From Bin80 sp965207565 (GTDB taxonomy: Bacteria > Bacteroidota > Rhodothermia > Rhodothermales > Bin80): a stretch of DNA of 64,000 bases. Both the position numbers and the translations under genes were made by a program. This document shows, piece by piece, positions 18,059 to 27,472 of this stretch; position 1 is the first letter of the stretch; each line of letters begins with the position of its first letter. Under the pieces are notes generated by a model. The model was not told where the DNA came from and ran no database searches. It saw nothing but the letters and a program-made list of their open reading frames with translations. The DNA lies in assembly GCA_965207565.1 (NCBI GenBank), contig CBDBMQ010000033.1, positions 372,001 through 436,000 of the forward strand. The letters run 5' to 3'.

Positions 18059-19227
18059 AGACGCAAACGATCTTGAAGGATGAGGATACATTTCTCATCC
18101 CGACCTATAAAAAAATGCCCCTTGCACTCGTGCGTGGTAGAGGATGCTATGTATGGGATGCGGACGGGAATCGTTATCTGGATTTTTACGGAGGCCACTG
18201 TGTGACTGCCCTTGGACATTGCCCTGCCCGGGTAGTGGATGCAATTCAAAAGCAGAGTGAGAAGCTTCTCTTCTATTCAAATGTTGTTTACAACGATACC
18301 CGGGCGCATGCAGCCAGACTACTCGCAGAAATGGCTCCGCTTCATCGGATTTTCTTCTGCAACTCCGGCACGGAAGCAATTGAAACGGCGCTCAAAATTG
18401 CTAGAAAATCCACTGGTCGAAACGGTATCATTTCTACAAAAAACGGATTCCACGGACGTACTCTTGGAAGCTTGGCAGCTACCTGGAATCCATCCTATAG
18501 AAATCCTTTTAAGGATGTATTGGCATCCGCGCATTATTTCGCCGAGTTTGGAGATTTGGGATCTATGGAATCAATCCTTTCCCGGAATGGAGACATTGCT
18601 GCCATACTCCTTGAGCCGATTCAGAGTATTGCCGGAATCGTGGAGGCTTCCAGTGATTATTTTCAGGGGCTCCGCGAGCTATGCAATCGATATGGTGTGC
18701 TATTGATTTTTGACGAAATCCAGACCGGTGTGGGACGCACTGGCACATTCAGCATCAGTCAACAATTTGGAATAATGCCAGACATGATCACGCTCGCCAA
18801 AAGCCTCGGATCCGGGATTCCCGTCGGTGCATTATTATTAAGTGACCGACTCTCTGATGAAGTTCAGTATGGAGATCAAGGATCTACCTTCGGCGGGGGC
18901 ATGATTGCAATGAGTGCGGTCATCGCAACCTTGGAGTCGATCCAAAACGATCGCCTAATGGAGCGGGCATCGGAAATATTTGATGCCATTGCAACTGCAA
19001 TCAAACCGTACGTGATTGAAATACGCGGACACGGCTGCCTGATTGGCGTAAAGACTGAGCAAAGTGCAAGCGATATTCTTCCAGCTCTACGTAAAAATGG
19101 CGTACTAGCCGGTGGGAGTGCAGACCCGAATGTCATGCGCCTCATGCCACCTCTGATCACCAATGCAGAGCATATTTCAGAATTCGCTGAAGCGTTTAAG
19201 GACGTGATGGTGCACACTCATGCCTGA
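18055..19227 (+). CDS. argD: Acetylornithine aminotransferase
   Basis: This 390-residue class III PLP aminotransferase interconverts N-acylglutamate semialdehyde and N-acylornithine. Visible motifs are GRGCYVWDADGNRYLDFYGG near the N-terminus, FFCNSGTEAIETALKIAR (about residue 100), the co-factor acid in LLIFDEIQTGVGRTG, and the PLP Lys in ITLAKSLGSGIPVGA (about residue 247). The ATG at 18055 overlaps the argC stop. The frame is open further upstream, but only antisense-like residues precede this Met. The gene overlaps argF' by eight bases. Confidence 0.95.
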   Translation: MKTQTILKDEDTFLIPTYKKMPLALVRGRGCYVWDADGNRYLDFYGGHCVTALGHCPARVVDAIQKQSEKLLFYSNVVYNDTRAHAARLLAEMAPLHRIFFCNSGTEAIETALKIARKSTGRNGIISTKNGFHGRTLGSLAATWNPSYRNPFKDVLASAHYFAEFGDLGSMESILSRNGDIAAILLEPIQSIAGIVEASSDYFQGLRELCNRYGVLLIFDEIQTGVGRTGTFSISQQFGIMPDMITLAKSLGSGIPVGALLLSDRLSDEVQYGDQGSTFGGGMIAMSAVIATLESIQNDRLMERASEIFDAIATAIKPYVIEIRGHGCLIGVKTEQSASDILPALRKNGVLAGGSADPNVMRLMPPLITNAEHISEFAEAFKDVMVHTHA

Positions 19228-20236
19228 TTCAGGACTGCAACACTTATTTGATTGGCATCTCGAAGATGACTTGACATGGGAAGAGCAATTAGCTCGTACC
19301 CGCCACCATTATTGTCACCCCCAATCATTACCTGGACCGGATACTTTTCGTAGTCTTGGGTTGCTCTTCTTCAATTCCTCGTTGCGTACGCGCACATCCA
19401 TGGAAGTGGCAGCAGCTCGACTCGGTGCTCATACCTCAGTCATTATTCCCGGGTCTGGCGTGTGGGGAATGGAATGGAGAGATGGCTTTCGTATGGATGG
19501 CAAACCGGTAGAGCATATTCGAGAGGCGATTGGCGTACTCTCACGATACTATGATGCGCTGGGCGTGCGCCTGTTTGCAACGGGTACTGATTATGCAATT
19601 GATCAAAGCGAAGCACGATTCAAAAAGATTCTTGAGACCGCGACTGTACCGGTCATTAACCTCGAATCCGCTTTATATCATCCTTGCCAAGCCTTGGCAG
19701 ATGCTGCAACAATCAGAGAACAATTCAATGATGAGGTCAAAGGACGGCGCTTTGTTCTTTCGTGGGCATGGCATCCCCGTGCATTAGCACAGGCGGTACC
19801 GAATTCCGCACTTTTAATGGCAACCCGGCTTGGCATGCAGGTCACCATTGCACGACCAAAAGGGTTTGAACTTGACCCTGAAATTATGCGACTCGCGGAA
19901 TCATATACGTCGGAGCATGGCTTCTCATTGACAGAAACAGATGATCAAGATGCTGCCTGCGAGGGAACAGACATCATCTACGCCAAGGCCTGGGGAAGTC
20001 AATTGCGTTACGATGATCCAGACCAGGAAAAAATATTACGCGATCAATACCAGAGTTGGCAGGTTCGAAAACGCCATCTCGGTCATGCCGCCTTTATGCA
20101 TTGCCTCCCTGTTCGTCGGGGAGTCGTGGTAGAGGACGCTGTTCTCAACAGCTCACAAGCCATCCATCTATTGCAGGCAGAATTCAGACTGCATGCACAA
20201 ATAGCAATCCTAGAACGAGCCTGGAACCTCATATGA
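19220..20236 (+). CDS. argF': N-acyl-L-ornithine carbamoyltransferase (ArgF')
   Basis: The 338-residue protein is a carbamoyltransferase of the N-acetyl/N-succinylornithine type, which transfers the carbamoyl group from carbamoyl phosphate to the acylated ornithine. The phosphate-binding loop is SSLRTRTS (about residues 53-60). The downstream RMDGKPVEHIREAIGVLSRY block and the HCLPVRRGVVVEDAV motif distinguish it from ordinary ArgF. At the specificity position (Glu92 in the Xanthomonas campestris acetyl enzyme, Pro90 in the Bacteroides fragilis succinyl enzyme) this protein has Val97. The acyl group cannot therefore be predicted from that rule. Its position between argD and argB, followed by an acylcitrulline-deacylase-like argE, fits a linear acylated pathway. 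Confidence 0.9.
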   Translation: MPDSGLQHLFDWHLEDDLTWEEQLARTRHHYCHPQSLPGPDTFRSLGLLFFNSSLRTRTSMEVAAARLGAHTSVIIPGSGVWGMEWRDGFRMDGKPVEHIREAIGVLSRYYDALGVRLFATGTDYAIDQSEARFKKILETATVPVINLESALYHPCQALADAATIREQFNDEVKGRRFVLSWAWHPRALAQAVPNSALLMATRLGMQVTIARPKGFELDPEIMRLAESYTSEHGFSLTETDDQDAACEGTDIIYAKAWGSQLRYDDPDQEKILRDQYQSWQVRKRHLGHAAFMHCLPVRRGVVVEDAVLNSSQAIHLLQAEFRLHAQIAILERAWNLI

Positions 20237-21012
20237 GAGCACCAATCGTGATTAAGATTGGCGGGGCGGTCCTTGATAATTTAACGCGATTCTGGGATCA
20301 GATCAAGGCCATGGATTCTCCCGTGGTGATTGTACATGGTGGTGGAATCCAGTCAACCAGTTTGGCCAACCAACTTGGTCATACCCCCAAAATCATTGAA
20401 GGGCGCCGGGTCACGGGATCCCTAGACCTCAAAATTGCTGAATGGGCGATGAGAGGTGCCGTGAATGTAAGGCTAGTAGCCGAAGCAAATGCCTGTGGGT
20501 TGAAAGCAGTTGGACTTAGCGGAGTTGATGGAGCCATGATAAACGTCCGTCGACGCGAACCATGGCTTATTAATGGCAAAAAAGTTGATTTTGGCTGGGT
20601 CGGTGAAATCGTCTCGATTGATACAACCCTGATTGAAACGATTTCCGATACTGGATTCATCTCCATTATTGCTCCACTCGGCACTGACAATTCAGGACAG
20701 CGCTACAATGTCAACGCAGATACGGTTGCTTGTACACTTGCAGCGCGCATTCATGCAAAAGAACTACTTCTGGTAACAGATTCGGGCGGTGTTCTGCGAA
20801 ATTTGAACGACACTTCTTCGCTACTTCAAACATGTTCTCCCTCTGACGAAACAGCCGGGATCACACAAGGATGGATCAGTGGAGGGATGTCTGTAAAGAT
20901 TCAGGCAGCACGCAGCGCACTTGAAAAAGGGGTTTCCAGTGTATGGATTTTAGGGGTAGATGATCTGCTTCAGAAACAGAATGCCACTTCAATTATCATG
21001 GAGAAAGAATGA
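20233..21012 (+). CDS. argB: Acetylglutamate kinase
   Basis: This 259-residue amino acid kinase phosphorylates N-acylglutamate with ATP. The glycine-rich strand-loop VIKIGGAV is at the N-terminus and IVHGGGIQST follows (about residues 35-45). NADTVACTLAARIHAKELLLVTD (about 158-180) and WISGGMSVKIQAARSAL (about 217-233) complete the fold. The ATG at 20233 overlaps the argF' stop; the frame extends upstream but only through antisense-like sequence. It overlaps argE by ATGA. If the operon uses succinylated intermediates, this kinase must accept succinylglutamate. Confidence 0.94.
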   Translation: MRAPIVIKIGGAVLDNLTRFWDQIKAMDSPVVIVHGGGIQSTSLANQLGHTPKIIEGRRVTGSLDLKIAEWAMRGAVNVRLVAEANACGLKAVGLSGVDGAMINVRRREPWLINGKKVDFGWVGEIVSIDTTLIETISDTGFISIIAPLGTDNSGQRYNVNADTVACTLAARIHAKELLLVTDSGGVLRNLNDTSSLLQTCSPSDETAGITQGWISGGMSVKIQAARSALEKGVSSVWILGVDDLLQKQNATSIIMEKE

Positions 21013-22085
21013 AGGAAGAAAAGGTGCTCAGCCTGCTAGATTCAATGATTCGATTTTCTTCATTGAGTGGTCAGGAGGATGAAATTTGTTCTTACATGCA
21101 GTCCTATGTGGATCAAGCGGGAATTCAAAGCGAGCGTATTGAAAATAGCTTGTTCTTCTGGTTGGGAGATGGGCCAAACAAATTGCTCCTGGCATCTCAC
21201 CTAGATGTAGTCCCTCCCTCTTCCAATCACCCCTATCCACCCTTTGATGCTACGCGCATAAACGGGAAGATCTACGGCAGAGGTGCCTCAGATGCAAAAG
21301 CATCTGGAGCTGCCATGACATCGGCACTCATGGAGTTGGCATCTGAAAATTGGAAACCGGAAAATGGTCGGCTCATTGTTGCCTTAACCGAATGTGAGGA
21401 GACTGATTATGAAAATAATGGATTGCAAAAACTCTTGCAGACCAAGCTACCTCGACCACAGTCTGCATTAATCGGTGAGCCAACAAATTTACTCCCAGTG
21501 GTTGCCCAAAAAGGATTGCTTGTGGTGCGGCTTGATGCCAAAGGCCATAGCGCTCATGCAGCCCGGCATGCACTTGGAGAGAATGCAATCCTCAAGGCCG
21601 CAGATGATATCCAGCGCCTATGGGAACTCGAATTCGATCGGACTCACCCCATTCTAGGGGACATCAGCATGAATGTGACGACCATTCAAGGGGGAGTTGC
21701 CCGGAACGTGATCCCCGATCATTGCACCATGTATCTGGATATTCGAAGTACTCCCGCCTATACACACGATGAAATCGTCGAAACGATTCGCGCCGCTGTG
21801 GCATCCGAGGTTACTGTTCATAGCGATCGGATTATCCCCGTATGTACTGCGACAGATGAGCCCATCGTTGAAGCTTGCCTGACTGCAGCCCCTGGAACTC
21901 AGCCAGAAGGCTCTCCAACTGCAAGCGACTGGATATACCTGAGAGGGATTCCTGCGGTGAAAATTGGGCCCGGTTCTAGTGAGCTATCCCATACGGCAAA
22001 TGAGCATGTGGACCAATCTGAAGTCGTTCAAGCCGTCGACTTCTATAAGACTGCTGTGAAGGAATATTTCAGCCTGAGCGGATAG
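21009..22085 (+). CDS. argE: M20-family N-acylcitrulline/acylornithine deacylase
   Basis: The 358-residue zinc hydrolase of the M20 family probably removes the acyl group from the N-acylcitrulline produced by argF', giving free citrulline for ArgG. Metal ligands and catalytic residues are visible: H64 and D66 in LLASHLDVVPP, D95 in GRGASDAKASG, E130-E131 in TECEET, and the C-terminal His in LSHTANEHV. It is the last gene of the operon. Classic ArgE acts on acetylornithine; the presence of ArgF' is why the citrulline derivative is favoured here. Related LysK/DapE proteins share the fold, but the context argues for arginine. Confidence 0.85.
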   Translation: MKEEKVLSLLDSMIRFSSLSGQEDEICSYMQSYVDQAGIQSERIENSLFFWLGDGPNKLLLASHLDVVPPSSNHPYPPFDATRINGKIYGRGASDAKASGAAMTSALMELASENWKPENGRLIVALTECEETDYENNGLQKLLQTKLPRPQSALIGEPTNLLPVVAQKGLLVVRLDAKGHSAHAARHALGENAILKAADDIQRLWELEFDRTHPILGDISMNVTTIQGGVARNVIPDHCTMYLDIRSTPAYTHDEIVETIRAAVASEVTVHSDRIIPVCTATDEPIVEACLTAAPGTQPEGSPTASDWIYLRGIPAVKIGPGSSELSHTANEHVDQSEVVQAVDFYKTAVKEYFSLSG

Positions 22086-22152
22086 AATACTCCCCCATCA
22101 CTTGTCATCGTCAGGTTTCTACCGTAATTCTCGTTGAGCAAGGACCGTCAGT

Positions 22153-23865
22153 TTAATTCTCGGCGACCTTCTTGTCAAGTTCTTCAAACGTAAAGCGGAC
22201 GCTCACAATATAAGGGGACTCGCCTTTCGTCCAGTGACCATACGTAGTTGTAACCACAGTCCCGTCGGAGAGTATCTCAACTCCCGGATAGGCGGTGTCG
22301 GCCCCCTCCTGGTTGTCCATGAGTCGCACACGGTATTGCCCTTCCCGACCATGCACGATATCCTCATAAGTGCCAACCCATCCGACCCAATCGCCCCATG
22401 TGGGTGAAACATGCGTACGGTCGCGAAATGAAATAAACAGCCGACCATCCGGGCCATAGATGGCCTGATGTCTGTCGCCAGTGAGAGCACCCGGGACTTC
22501 CTTTGGTGTGCTCCATGTTGCACCTTCATCATCTGAGAACGTTACGAAGCTATTAAACCGACGACTATTCTCTCTCAGTAGCATAGCGAGCTGTTGGCCA
22601 TCAGGAGACCGGATAACACCTGGTTCGCATAGATCAGCCGCAGGATGGGTTACGACAACTTCCGGCGGACTCCAAGTTAGTCCGCCATCGGACGATACTG
22701 TCTTGTACACATAAAATTGTCCACGCTCTTCCTCGTTTCCATTGATAAACCTGCCGTCGTCATGAAAGAATGCCATGTAGCGGCCATCATGCAATTGGAT
22801 TAGGTCCCCCATAGCCACGATTCCACCAAAATCTCCAATCGGCTCCAGTGGGCTCCAAGTGTCTCCATTGTCCTCAGAAATAGCCATGCGGATGGGATAC
22901 AACCCGGAAAACATGATTAAGCGCCTTGTCCCCTCACGGTCGACAACAGGATAGAGGGTTGGGACCTCTTGTGAGGTTGACCAGTTATCCGGCACGGGGA
23001 GGCGATCACTCCAAGTGAGCCCACCATCCTGACTGTTTTTCATTACAATTGCACCGCGACCGTGTCCCTTTGGATATACGGTAATAATTGTATGCTGGTC
23101 ATCCAACAGCACAGTGGTTGGATGTCCAAGGTACTGGTTTGGTTCTCGATCCACCAATACTTGTCGATGGGTCTCTTCGGCAAGATCAACAAGCGGGATA
23201 TTGAACCCGCCGGGGTTGATCGTATCACTTGGGCTGAAGCTGCCTGTGCTGGTAAATTTCCGAATGCGGAGTGTACCATTTGTCACAGGTGCTACACGGC
23301 CAAGCGGTGAGAATGTAAAACCAAAACGCCCGATACCTGCAAAGCTGCCCACCGAATGAACCAACTGGTCATCAATCAGAAACTGGATCGTACCATCTGT
23401 TCGGGTAGCTTCAAAAGTAAACCATTCTCCAGATTCAAGGTGAGGACGGGCGGCGCTAAGAACTACATGATGCTGGCCCGCTAAAGCACCAGACAGGTAT
23501 AACTGTTGATTGGGTCCATCGAAACCGAGATAGCTGTCTCCCAACTGGAATGCTGCACCCGTAGCGTTTAGCTCGGAAAGACTGAACTGCGCGGTTACCT
23601 GGAAATCCCCCGTCGCAAGGTCACGACCGGCGAACAGCCCTGCTTCAGCTGACGTGCCTGATATAATTGCGATGTGCCCATTTTGCTCAACCCACGTACC
23701 CAGACTGCCCATTTCCACGACACCATTCTGAGTGACAGTAATGGTTTCCTGTGCCAGAGGCGCAAATGTCAGTAGCACTGTGCCCATGAGCATACATACT
23801 AGTTGCTTGATTAATCTGAAGCCTCGCATAGGTAATGGGAGAATCGGTTGCAAAGAAGGGGCCAT
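22153..23865 (-). CDS. Sialidase-like secreted protein with N-terminal lectin-like domain
   Basis: The protein has about 570 residues from the ATG at 23865, which follows directly on the nanA stop; an upstream ATG at 23892 would overlap it. After a signal peptide (ending FAPLAQ) comes a jelly-roll, LamG-like domain (about residues 25-195). A six-bladed sialidase/BNR propeller follows, with four Asp-box sequences: SQDGGLTW, SEDNGDTW, SSDGGLTW and SDDEGATW. The usual N-terminal Arg-Ile-Pro motif of sialidases is not obvious; the equivalent region reads YLGHPT. The gene is last in an operon with a mutarotase/symporter fusion and an acetylneuraminate lyase, so release of sialic acid from glycans is the likely role. 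Confidence 0.75.
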   Translation of the reverse strand: MAPSLQPILPLPMRGFRLIKQLVCMLMGTVLLTFAPLAQETITVTQNGVVEMGSLGTWVEQNGHIAIISGTSAEAGLFAGRDLATGDFQVTAQFSLSELNATGAAFQLGDSYLGFDGPNQQLYLSGALAGQHHVVLSAARPHLESGEWFTFEATRTDGTIQFLIDDQLVHSVGSFAGIGRFGFTFSPLGRVAPVTNGTLRIRKFTSTGSFSPSDTINPGGFNIPLVDLAEETHRQVLVDREPNQYLGHPTTVLLDDQHTIITVYPKGHGRGAIVMKNSQDGGLTWSDRLPVPDNWSTSQEVPTLYPVVDREGTRRLIMFSGLYPIRMAISEDNGDTWSPLEPIGDFGGIVAMGDLIQLHDGRYMAFFHDDGRFINGNEEERGQFYVYKTVSSDGGLTWSPPEVVVTHPAADLCEPGVIRSPDGQQLAMLLRENSRRFNSFVTFSDDEGATWSTPKEVPGALTGDRHQAIYGPDGRLFISFRDRTHVSPTWGDWVGWVGTYEDIVHGREGQYRVRLMDNQEGADTAYPGVEILSDGTVVTTTYGHWTKGESPYIVSVRFTFEELDKKVAEN

Positions 23866-23867
23866 TT

Positions 23868-24776
23868 TCAGTCGATATGTTTTCGACCCCATTCAAAAAA
23901 CCCGATTGCTTCCAGTGCTTTGTGCATTTCTGAAATTTGCACTGGTGTAGCAGTGGTATGGGGCAATCTGTGGGGGCCACAATCCTGACCGATCAGGTCC
24001 ATAACGGCTTTGAAGCCTGGGCGTCCACAGGTTTTTAGAATTACTTTTATCATCGTAGAGGCTCTCACCTGATCGCGTCGAGCCTCTTCTATCCGCCCTT
24101 GTTCACAGCAGGCGATAAGACGTTTATAGAGTGGTGCGGCAAAATTGTATGTCGTACCCACTGCTCCGCGCATACCTATCATCCATGCACCGAGAAGCAT
24201 CTCATCAACGCCGAATACAAAGTCATATCTTTCGGCGTAAGGACATGCTGAGACTTCATACAGGCGTGTATCCGAAAATTTTACGCCAACGAGCGAATGC
24301 AATTCCTGGGCCGCCAAATGCAAGAACTCATTCAGATCCAACTCTACTCCCGTTTTTTCGGGGATATGATAGTAATAGAATGGGAGGTCGGGTGCGCCTG
24401 CGGTAATCATAGCCAGGCAGCTCACCAGTGATCTTGTAGAGTCAGGCTTAAAATAGTAAGGGGGCACGGCTGAAATAGCACTGGCTCCGATCTGCTGGGC
24501 GTGCCGAGCGAGAATTTGTGCTTCCTGTAGGCTGTTATGCCCGACATGAACCACGACAGGTACACGACCAGCGGCAGCCTGTACAAATGCTGCCGCGGTA
24601 CGCTGTCGTTCGTGGAGTGTCAGTGAGACTCCCTCCCCCGTACTACCCAGTATATATAATGCAGAGACACCGTCTTTCAGTAAGTGTTCGACCAAGCCGG
24701 GGATGCGGTCAAGAGCCACTACAGCATCACTTTTCATAGGTGTGAACGCTGCTGCGACAAGACCTGTAAGCCGCAT
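23868..24776 (-). CDS. nanA: N-acetylneuraminate lyase
   Basis: This 302-residue (beta/alpha)8 aldolase belongs to the DapA/NanA family. The substrate-binding loop is LGSTGEGVSL (about residues 44-53). The catalytic Tyr is Y136 in FYYYHIPEKTGV and the Schiff-base Lys is K166 in VGVKFSD. The YYYHIP form is characteristic of acetylneuraminate lyases, and that of DapA differs. It would cleave sialic acid to N-acetylmannosamine and pyruvate. The ATG at 24776 sits four bases after the stop of the symporter fusion, so the genes are tightly coupled. Downstream steps (NanE, NanK) are not present in the window. Confidence 0.9.
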   Translation of the reverse strand: MRLTGLVAAAFTPMKSDAVVALDRIPGLVEHLLKDGVSALYILGSTGEGVSLTLHERQRTAAAFVQAAAGRVPVVVHVGHNSLQEAQILARHAQQIGASAISAVPPYYFKPDSTRSLVSCLAMITAGAPDLPFYYYHIPEKTGVELDLNEFLHLAAQELHSLVGVKFSDTRLYEVSACPYAERYDFVFGVDEMLLGAWMIGMRGAVGTTYNFAAPLYKRLIACCEQGRIEEARRDQVRASTMIKVILKTCGRPGFKAVMDLIGQDCGPHRLPHTTATPVQISEMHKALEAIGFFEWGRKHID

Positions 24777-24780
24777 TGAT

Positions 24781-27405
24781 TTATTGATCGGCGTCCGCAT
24801 TATTCTGGTTACCATTCGGTAATCGATTTCCCAAGGTATAAATTGTTAACCCGCTAAGTTGTGTCTGATGCTTGGGAAGGATGTTACTCATGATATATCC
24901 TACGACAAAGCAGGTCAGTATACCAATACTTGCATAAAGAAAGAAGTGAATGGCGGTGAAAGCACTTACCAGATAGAGTACGATTACACTGGTGCAGGCA
25001 CCAATCAGTGCTCCGGTACCATGTGCGCTGCGCGTGAAGATACCCAGAGCAAAGAGACCTGCCAGGCTACTCCCCAATAACCCCAGTAGTTCAAGGAAAA
25101 AGTCGAACAATGAAGCAATCTCGATTGTAGCCATTAATAAGCTAATGGCCGTGGCTAGAAAGCCCAGCCCAACAGTCAGCCATTTGGCCAATCGTAGGCG
25201 GGTCGACGCAGTGGAACGCGGCTTGAATCTCTTGTGAAAATCGCACACCAGTGCAGCAACGGCGCTATTGAGACTGCTGTCAAGGCTGGACATAGCTGCG
25301 GCGAAAATTCCGGCAATCAGGAGTCCTGATATCCCCTGAGGCAATTGTTGTATAATAAACAACGGGAAGATTGCGTCGGTTGATAGTGAAGGTTCCAGAG
25401 CACTTGCGTGCTGTTGATAGAATACAAACAAGGCCGTACCCAAACAGAAGAAAAGGAGGCTGCCAGGGATAGTGAGTACTGCATTGGTCCAGACAGATCG
25501 CGCAGCAAGGTTTTCATTTGCCGTGGTCAGATAGCGTTGCACCACAGTTTGGTCCGCCGTATAGGGGATCAAGTTGCTGAAAATTGAACCTCCCAGCACC
25601 ACCCAGACTGCCGTAGTCGTAGTATCCCACGACCAGGTTAGCATATGAAATTTGTTCTCAGATGTGGCAATTTCAATCAAACCAGAAGCCCCGCCCTCAA
25701 TGTTCGAGACCAAAATAATCAGGCTGAAAAAAGCACCTCCTAGGAGCACGATTACTTGCATTACATCTGACCAAATAACGGCTTCCATGCCTCCCAATGC
25801 TGTATAGAAGGTGCTCAGTAACCCCATCAGTAATATAGCTAGGTACAGATTGAAGCCTGTGACTGCGGATAAGGCTATTGCAGGGAGAAAGATCACTACT
25901 CCCATACGTCCTAGCTGGAGGAAAATAAATGCAAGGCTGCCGAAAAGACGCACCGCTATATTAAACCGTAGCTCTAAAAATTCGTAGGCTGTCGTTATTT
26001 GGAGCCGACGGAAGAAGGGTAGATAAAGATATACTACTATCGGGGCAACCAGCAGAATAGCAATCTGCCCAAGAAAATACACCCAATCCGTAGCATAGGC
26101 CTTGGCGGGGATTGCCATGAAGGTGATGGCACTCAGCTGCGTTCCAAAGATACTGATCCCTGCTGCCCACCACGGGATACTCTTGCGGGCTAGAAAATAA
26201 TCCGTGTCACTTTTCCCACGATTCCAGAAATACAGACCCATTCCTGCAAGGACCAGAAAATAGACCGCCACAACAATGAAGTTTATCGTGCCAAAAGGGG
26301 GAACTGTATTTCTCGGCGTGATTTGCCAAACCGCAGCGGTCCGTACTCCTGGGCGTATTTCACCACTCGGGATGAAAATCTTATCGCCTTGTTGCACCGT
26401 TGGAACAGTAACCTGTCCCATAGGCAAAGTCCCCAAGTGCGCCCAAGTATCCGTGATAACGTGATAGGCCAGCACATTCCGGCTGAATCCTGGATGCTGG
26501 TTGCCGAGCTCTTGAACGCGATCTACATCCACTCCAGTATTGCCTCCCAACACTAGAAGATGTGAGGGCCCTAGAGCAATCGCAGGAGAAGGGGCCGCAG
26601 CTGTGGGATATGGTAGATCATACAGTTGCTCCCATCCGTGTTGAGGACGATATCGATAGGCATCGATGAGAAACTCATGAGCTACTGAGCTGACCGTATT
26701 TGGCTCCAATGCGGTGCCACTGAAGAGATAAAATGCCCCGTCTAATGCACCCGCCACAGCGCTATATCGGGGGAGTCCCGGCAAGGGTTCAAGTATTTGC
26801 CATCGAGCATCAGGGTCAGCAAGATTCAATGCCCAGAAATCCTTGCTTGCGACGGTATCGTTAGGGTTCTCCAACCCTCCGGCCATATATAGGGTATCTC
26901 CAACTACTGTTCCGCTGGCAAAGGCTCTGGGTTTTGGAAGTGCTGGTAATAATCGCTGGGAGATTTTCTGGCCCTCCCAACGCAGTGCGATCACCTCTAC
27001 AAAATGTTCTAGGGCATTGCCCCCACCTGCACAGATTACTTCATCTCCCCATTGGGCAGCTACTGCATATCCCATCGGCCGGGCAAGTGTAAATCCACTT
27101 TCCCACTCCCTGAATGAAGAGGCCAGAACGTAGATGCTGTCAGTCCAAATTTTCTCCCCACCCTGCAGGAACGGGGCACGAAAATGCGCACCTCCGGCCA
27201 CGATCAGCGCCCCATTTGAGATTCCAGCACATGGCCCACCTACTCCGATTGAATCCGGTAAATCGGGCAACCGGTACCAGTCAAGCAAGTCTTTACTTGG
27301 CACATCCTGGCCTTGCAGCGTAGCGACTTGGAAGAGCAGGACGAATAGAAGAATGACTCGTTTGGCCGGTTTTACCGTGAATGCGCATCGCCCGGAAAGA
27401 GTCAT
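24781..27405 (-). CDS. Kelch mutarotase/sodium:solute symporter fusion (sialic acid uptake)
   Basis: This 874-residue protein fuses two functions. A signal peptide is followed by a Kelch-type propeller (about residues 35-365) with repeated Gly-Gly turns such as GVGGPCAGISNGALIVAGG, DEVICAGGG, DTLYMAGG and HLLVLGGNTG. It resembles cyclically permuted NanM-type N-acetylneuraminate mutarotases. The C-terminal ~490 residues form about 13 transmembrane helices of the sodium:solute symporter family, including NRGKSDTDYFLARKSIPWWAAGISIFGTQLS. The propeller would lie in the periplasm, convert sialic acid between anomers and hand it to the symporter. The gene leads the operon into nanA and the sialidase. 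The sugar specificity is inferred from these neighbours. Confidence 0.85.
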   Translation of the reverse strand: MTLSGRCAFTVKPAKRVILLFVLLFQVATLQGQDVPSKDLLDWYRLPDLPDSIGVGGPCAGISNGALIVAGGAHFRAPFLQGGEKIWTDSIYVLASSFREWESGFTLARPMGYAVAAQWGDEVICAGGGNALEHFVEVIALRWEGQKISQRLLPALPKPRAFASGTVVGDTLYMAGGLENPNDTVASKDFWALNLADPDARWQILEPLPGLPRYSAVAGALDGAFYLFSGTALEPNTVSSVAHEFLIDAYRYRPQHGWEQLYDLPYPTAAAPSPAIALGPSHLLVLGGNTGVDVDRVQELGNQHPGFSRNVLAYHVITDTWAHLGTLPMGQVTVPTVQQGDKIFIPSGEIRPGVRTAAVWQITPRNTVPPFGTINFIVVAVYFLVLAGMGLYFWNRGKSDTDYFLARKSIPWWAAGISIFGTQLSAITFMAIPAKAYATDWVYFLGQIAILLVAPIVVYLYLPFFRRLQITTAYEFLELRFNIAVRLFGSLAFIFLQLGRMGVVIFLPAIALSAVTGFNLYLAILLMGLLSTFYTALGGMEAVIWSDVMQVIVLLGGAFFSLIILVSNIEGGASGLIEIATSENKFHMLTWSWDTTTTAVWVVLGGSIFSNLIPYTADQTVVQRYLTTANENLAARSVWTNAVLTIPGSLLFFCLGTALFVFYQQHASALEPSLSTDAIFPLFIIQQLPQGISGLLIAGIFAAAMSSLDSSLNSAVAALVCDFHKRFKPRSTASTRLRLAKWLTVGLGFLATAISLLMATIEIASLFDFFLELLGLLGSSLAGLFALGIFTRSAHGTGALIGACTSVIVLYLVSAFTAIHFFLYASIGILTCFVVGYIMSNILPKHQTQLSGLTIYTLGNRLPNGNQNNADADQ

Positions 27406-27472
27406 AGGAATAACTTTCAGGGATTGCTACATCAATTGAGTATGGCAAAAATCTGCCTGCTGGAAGACAAGC

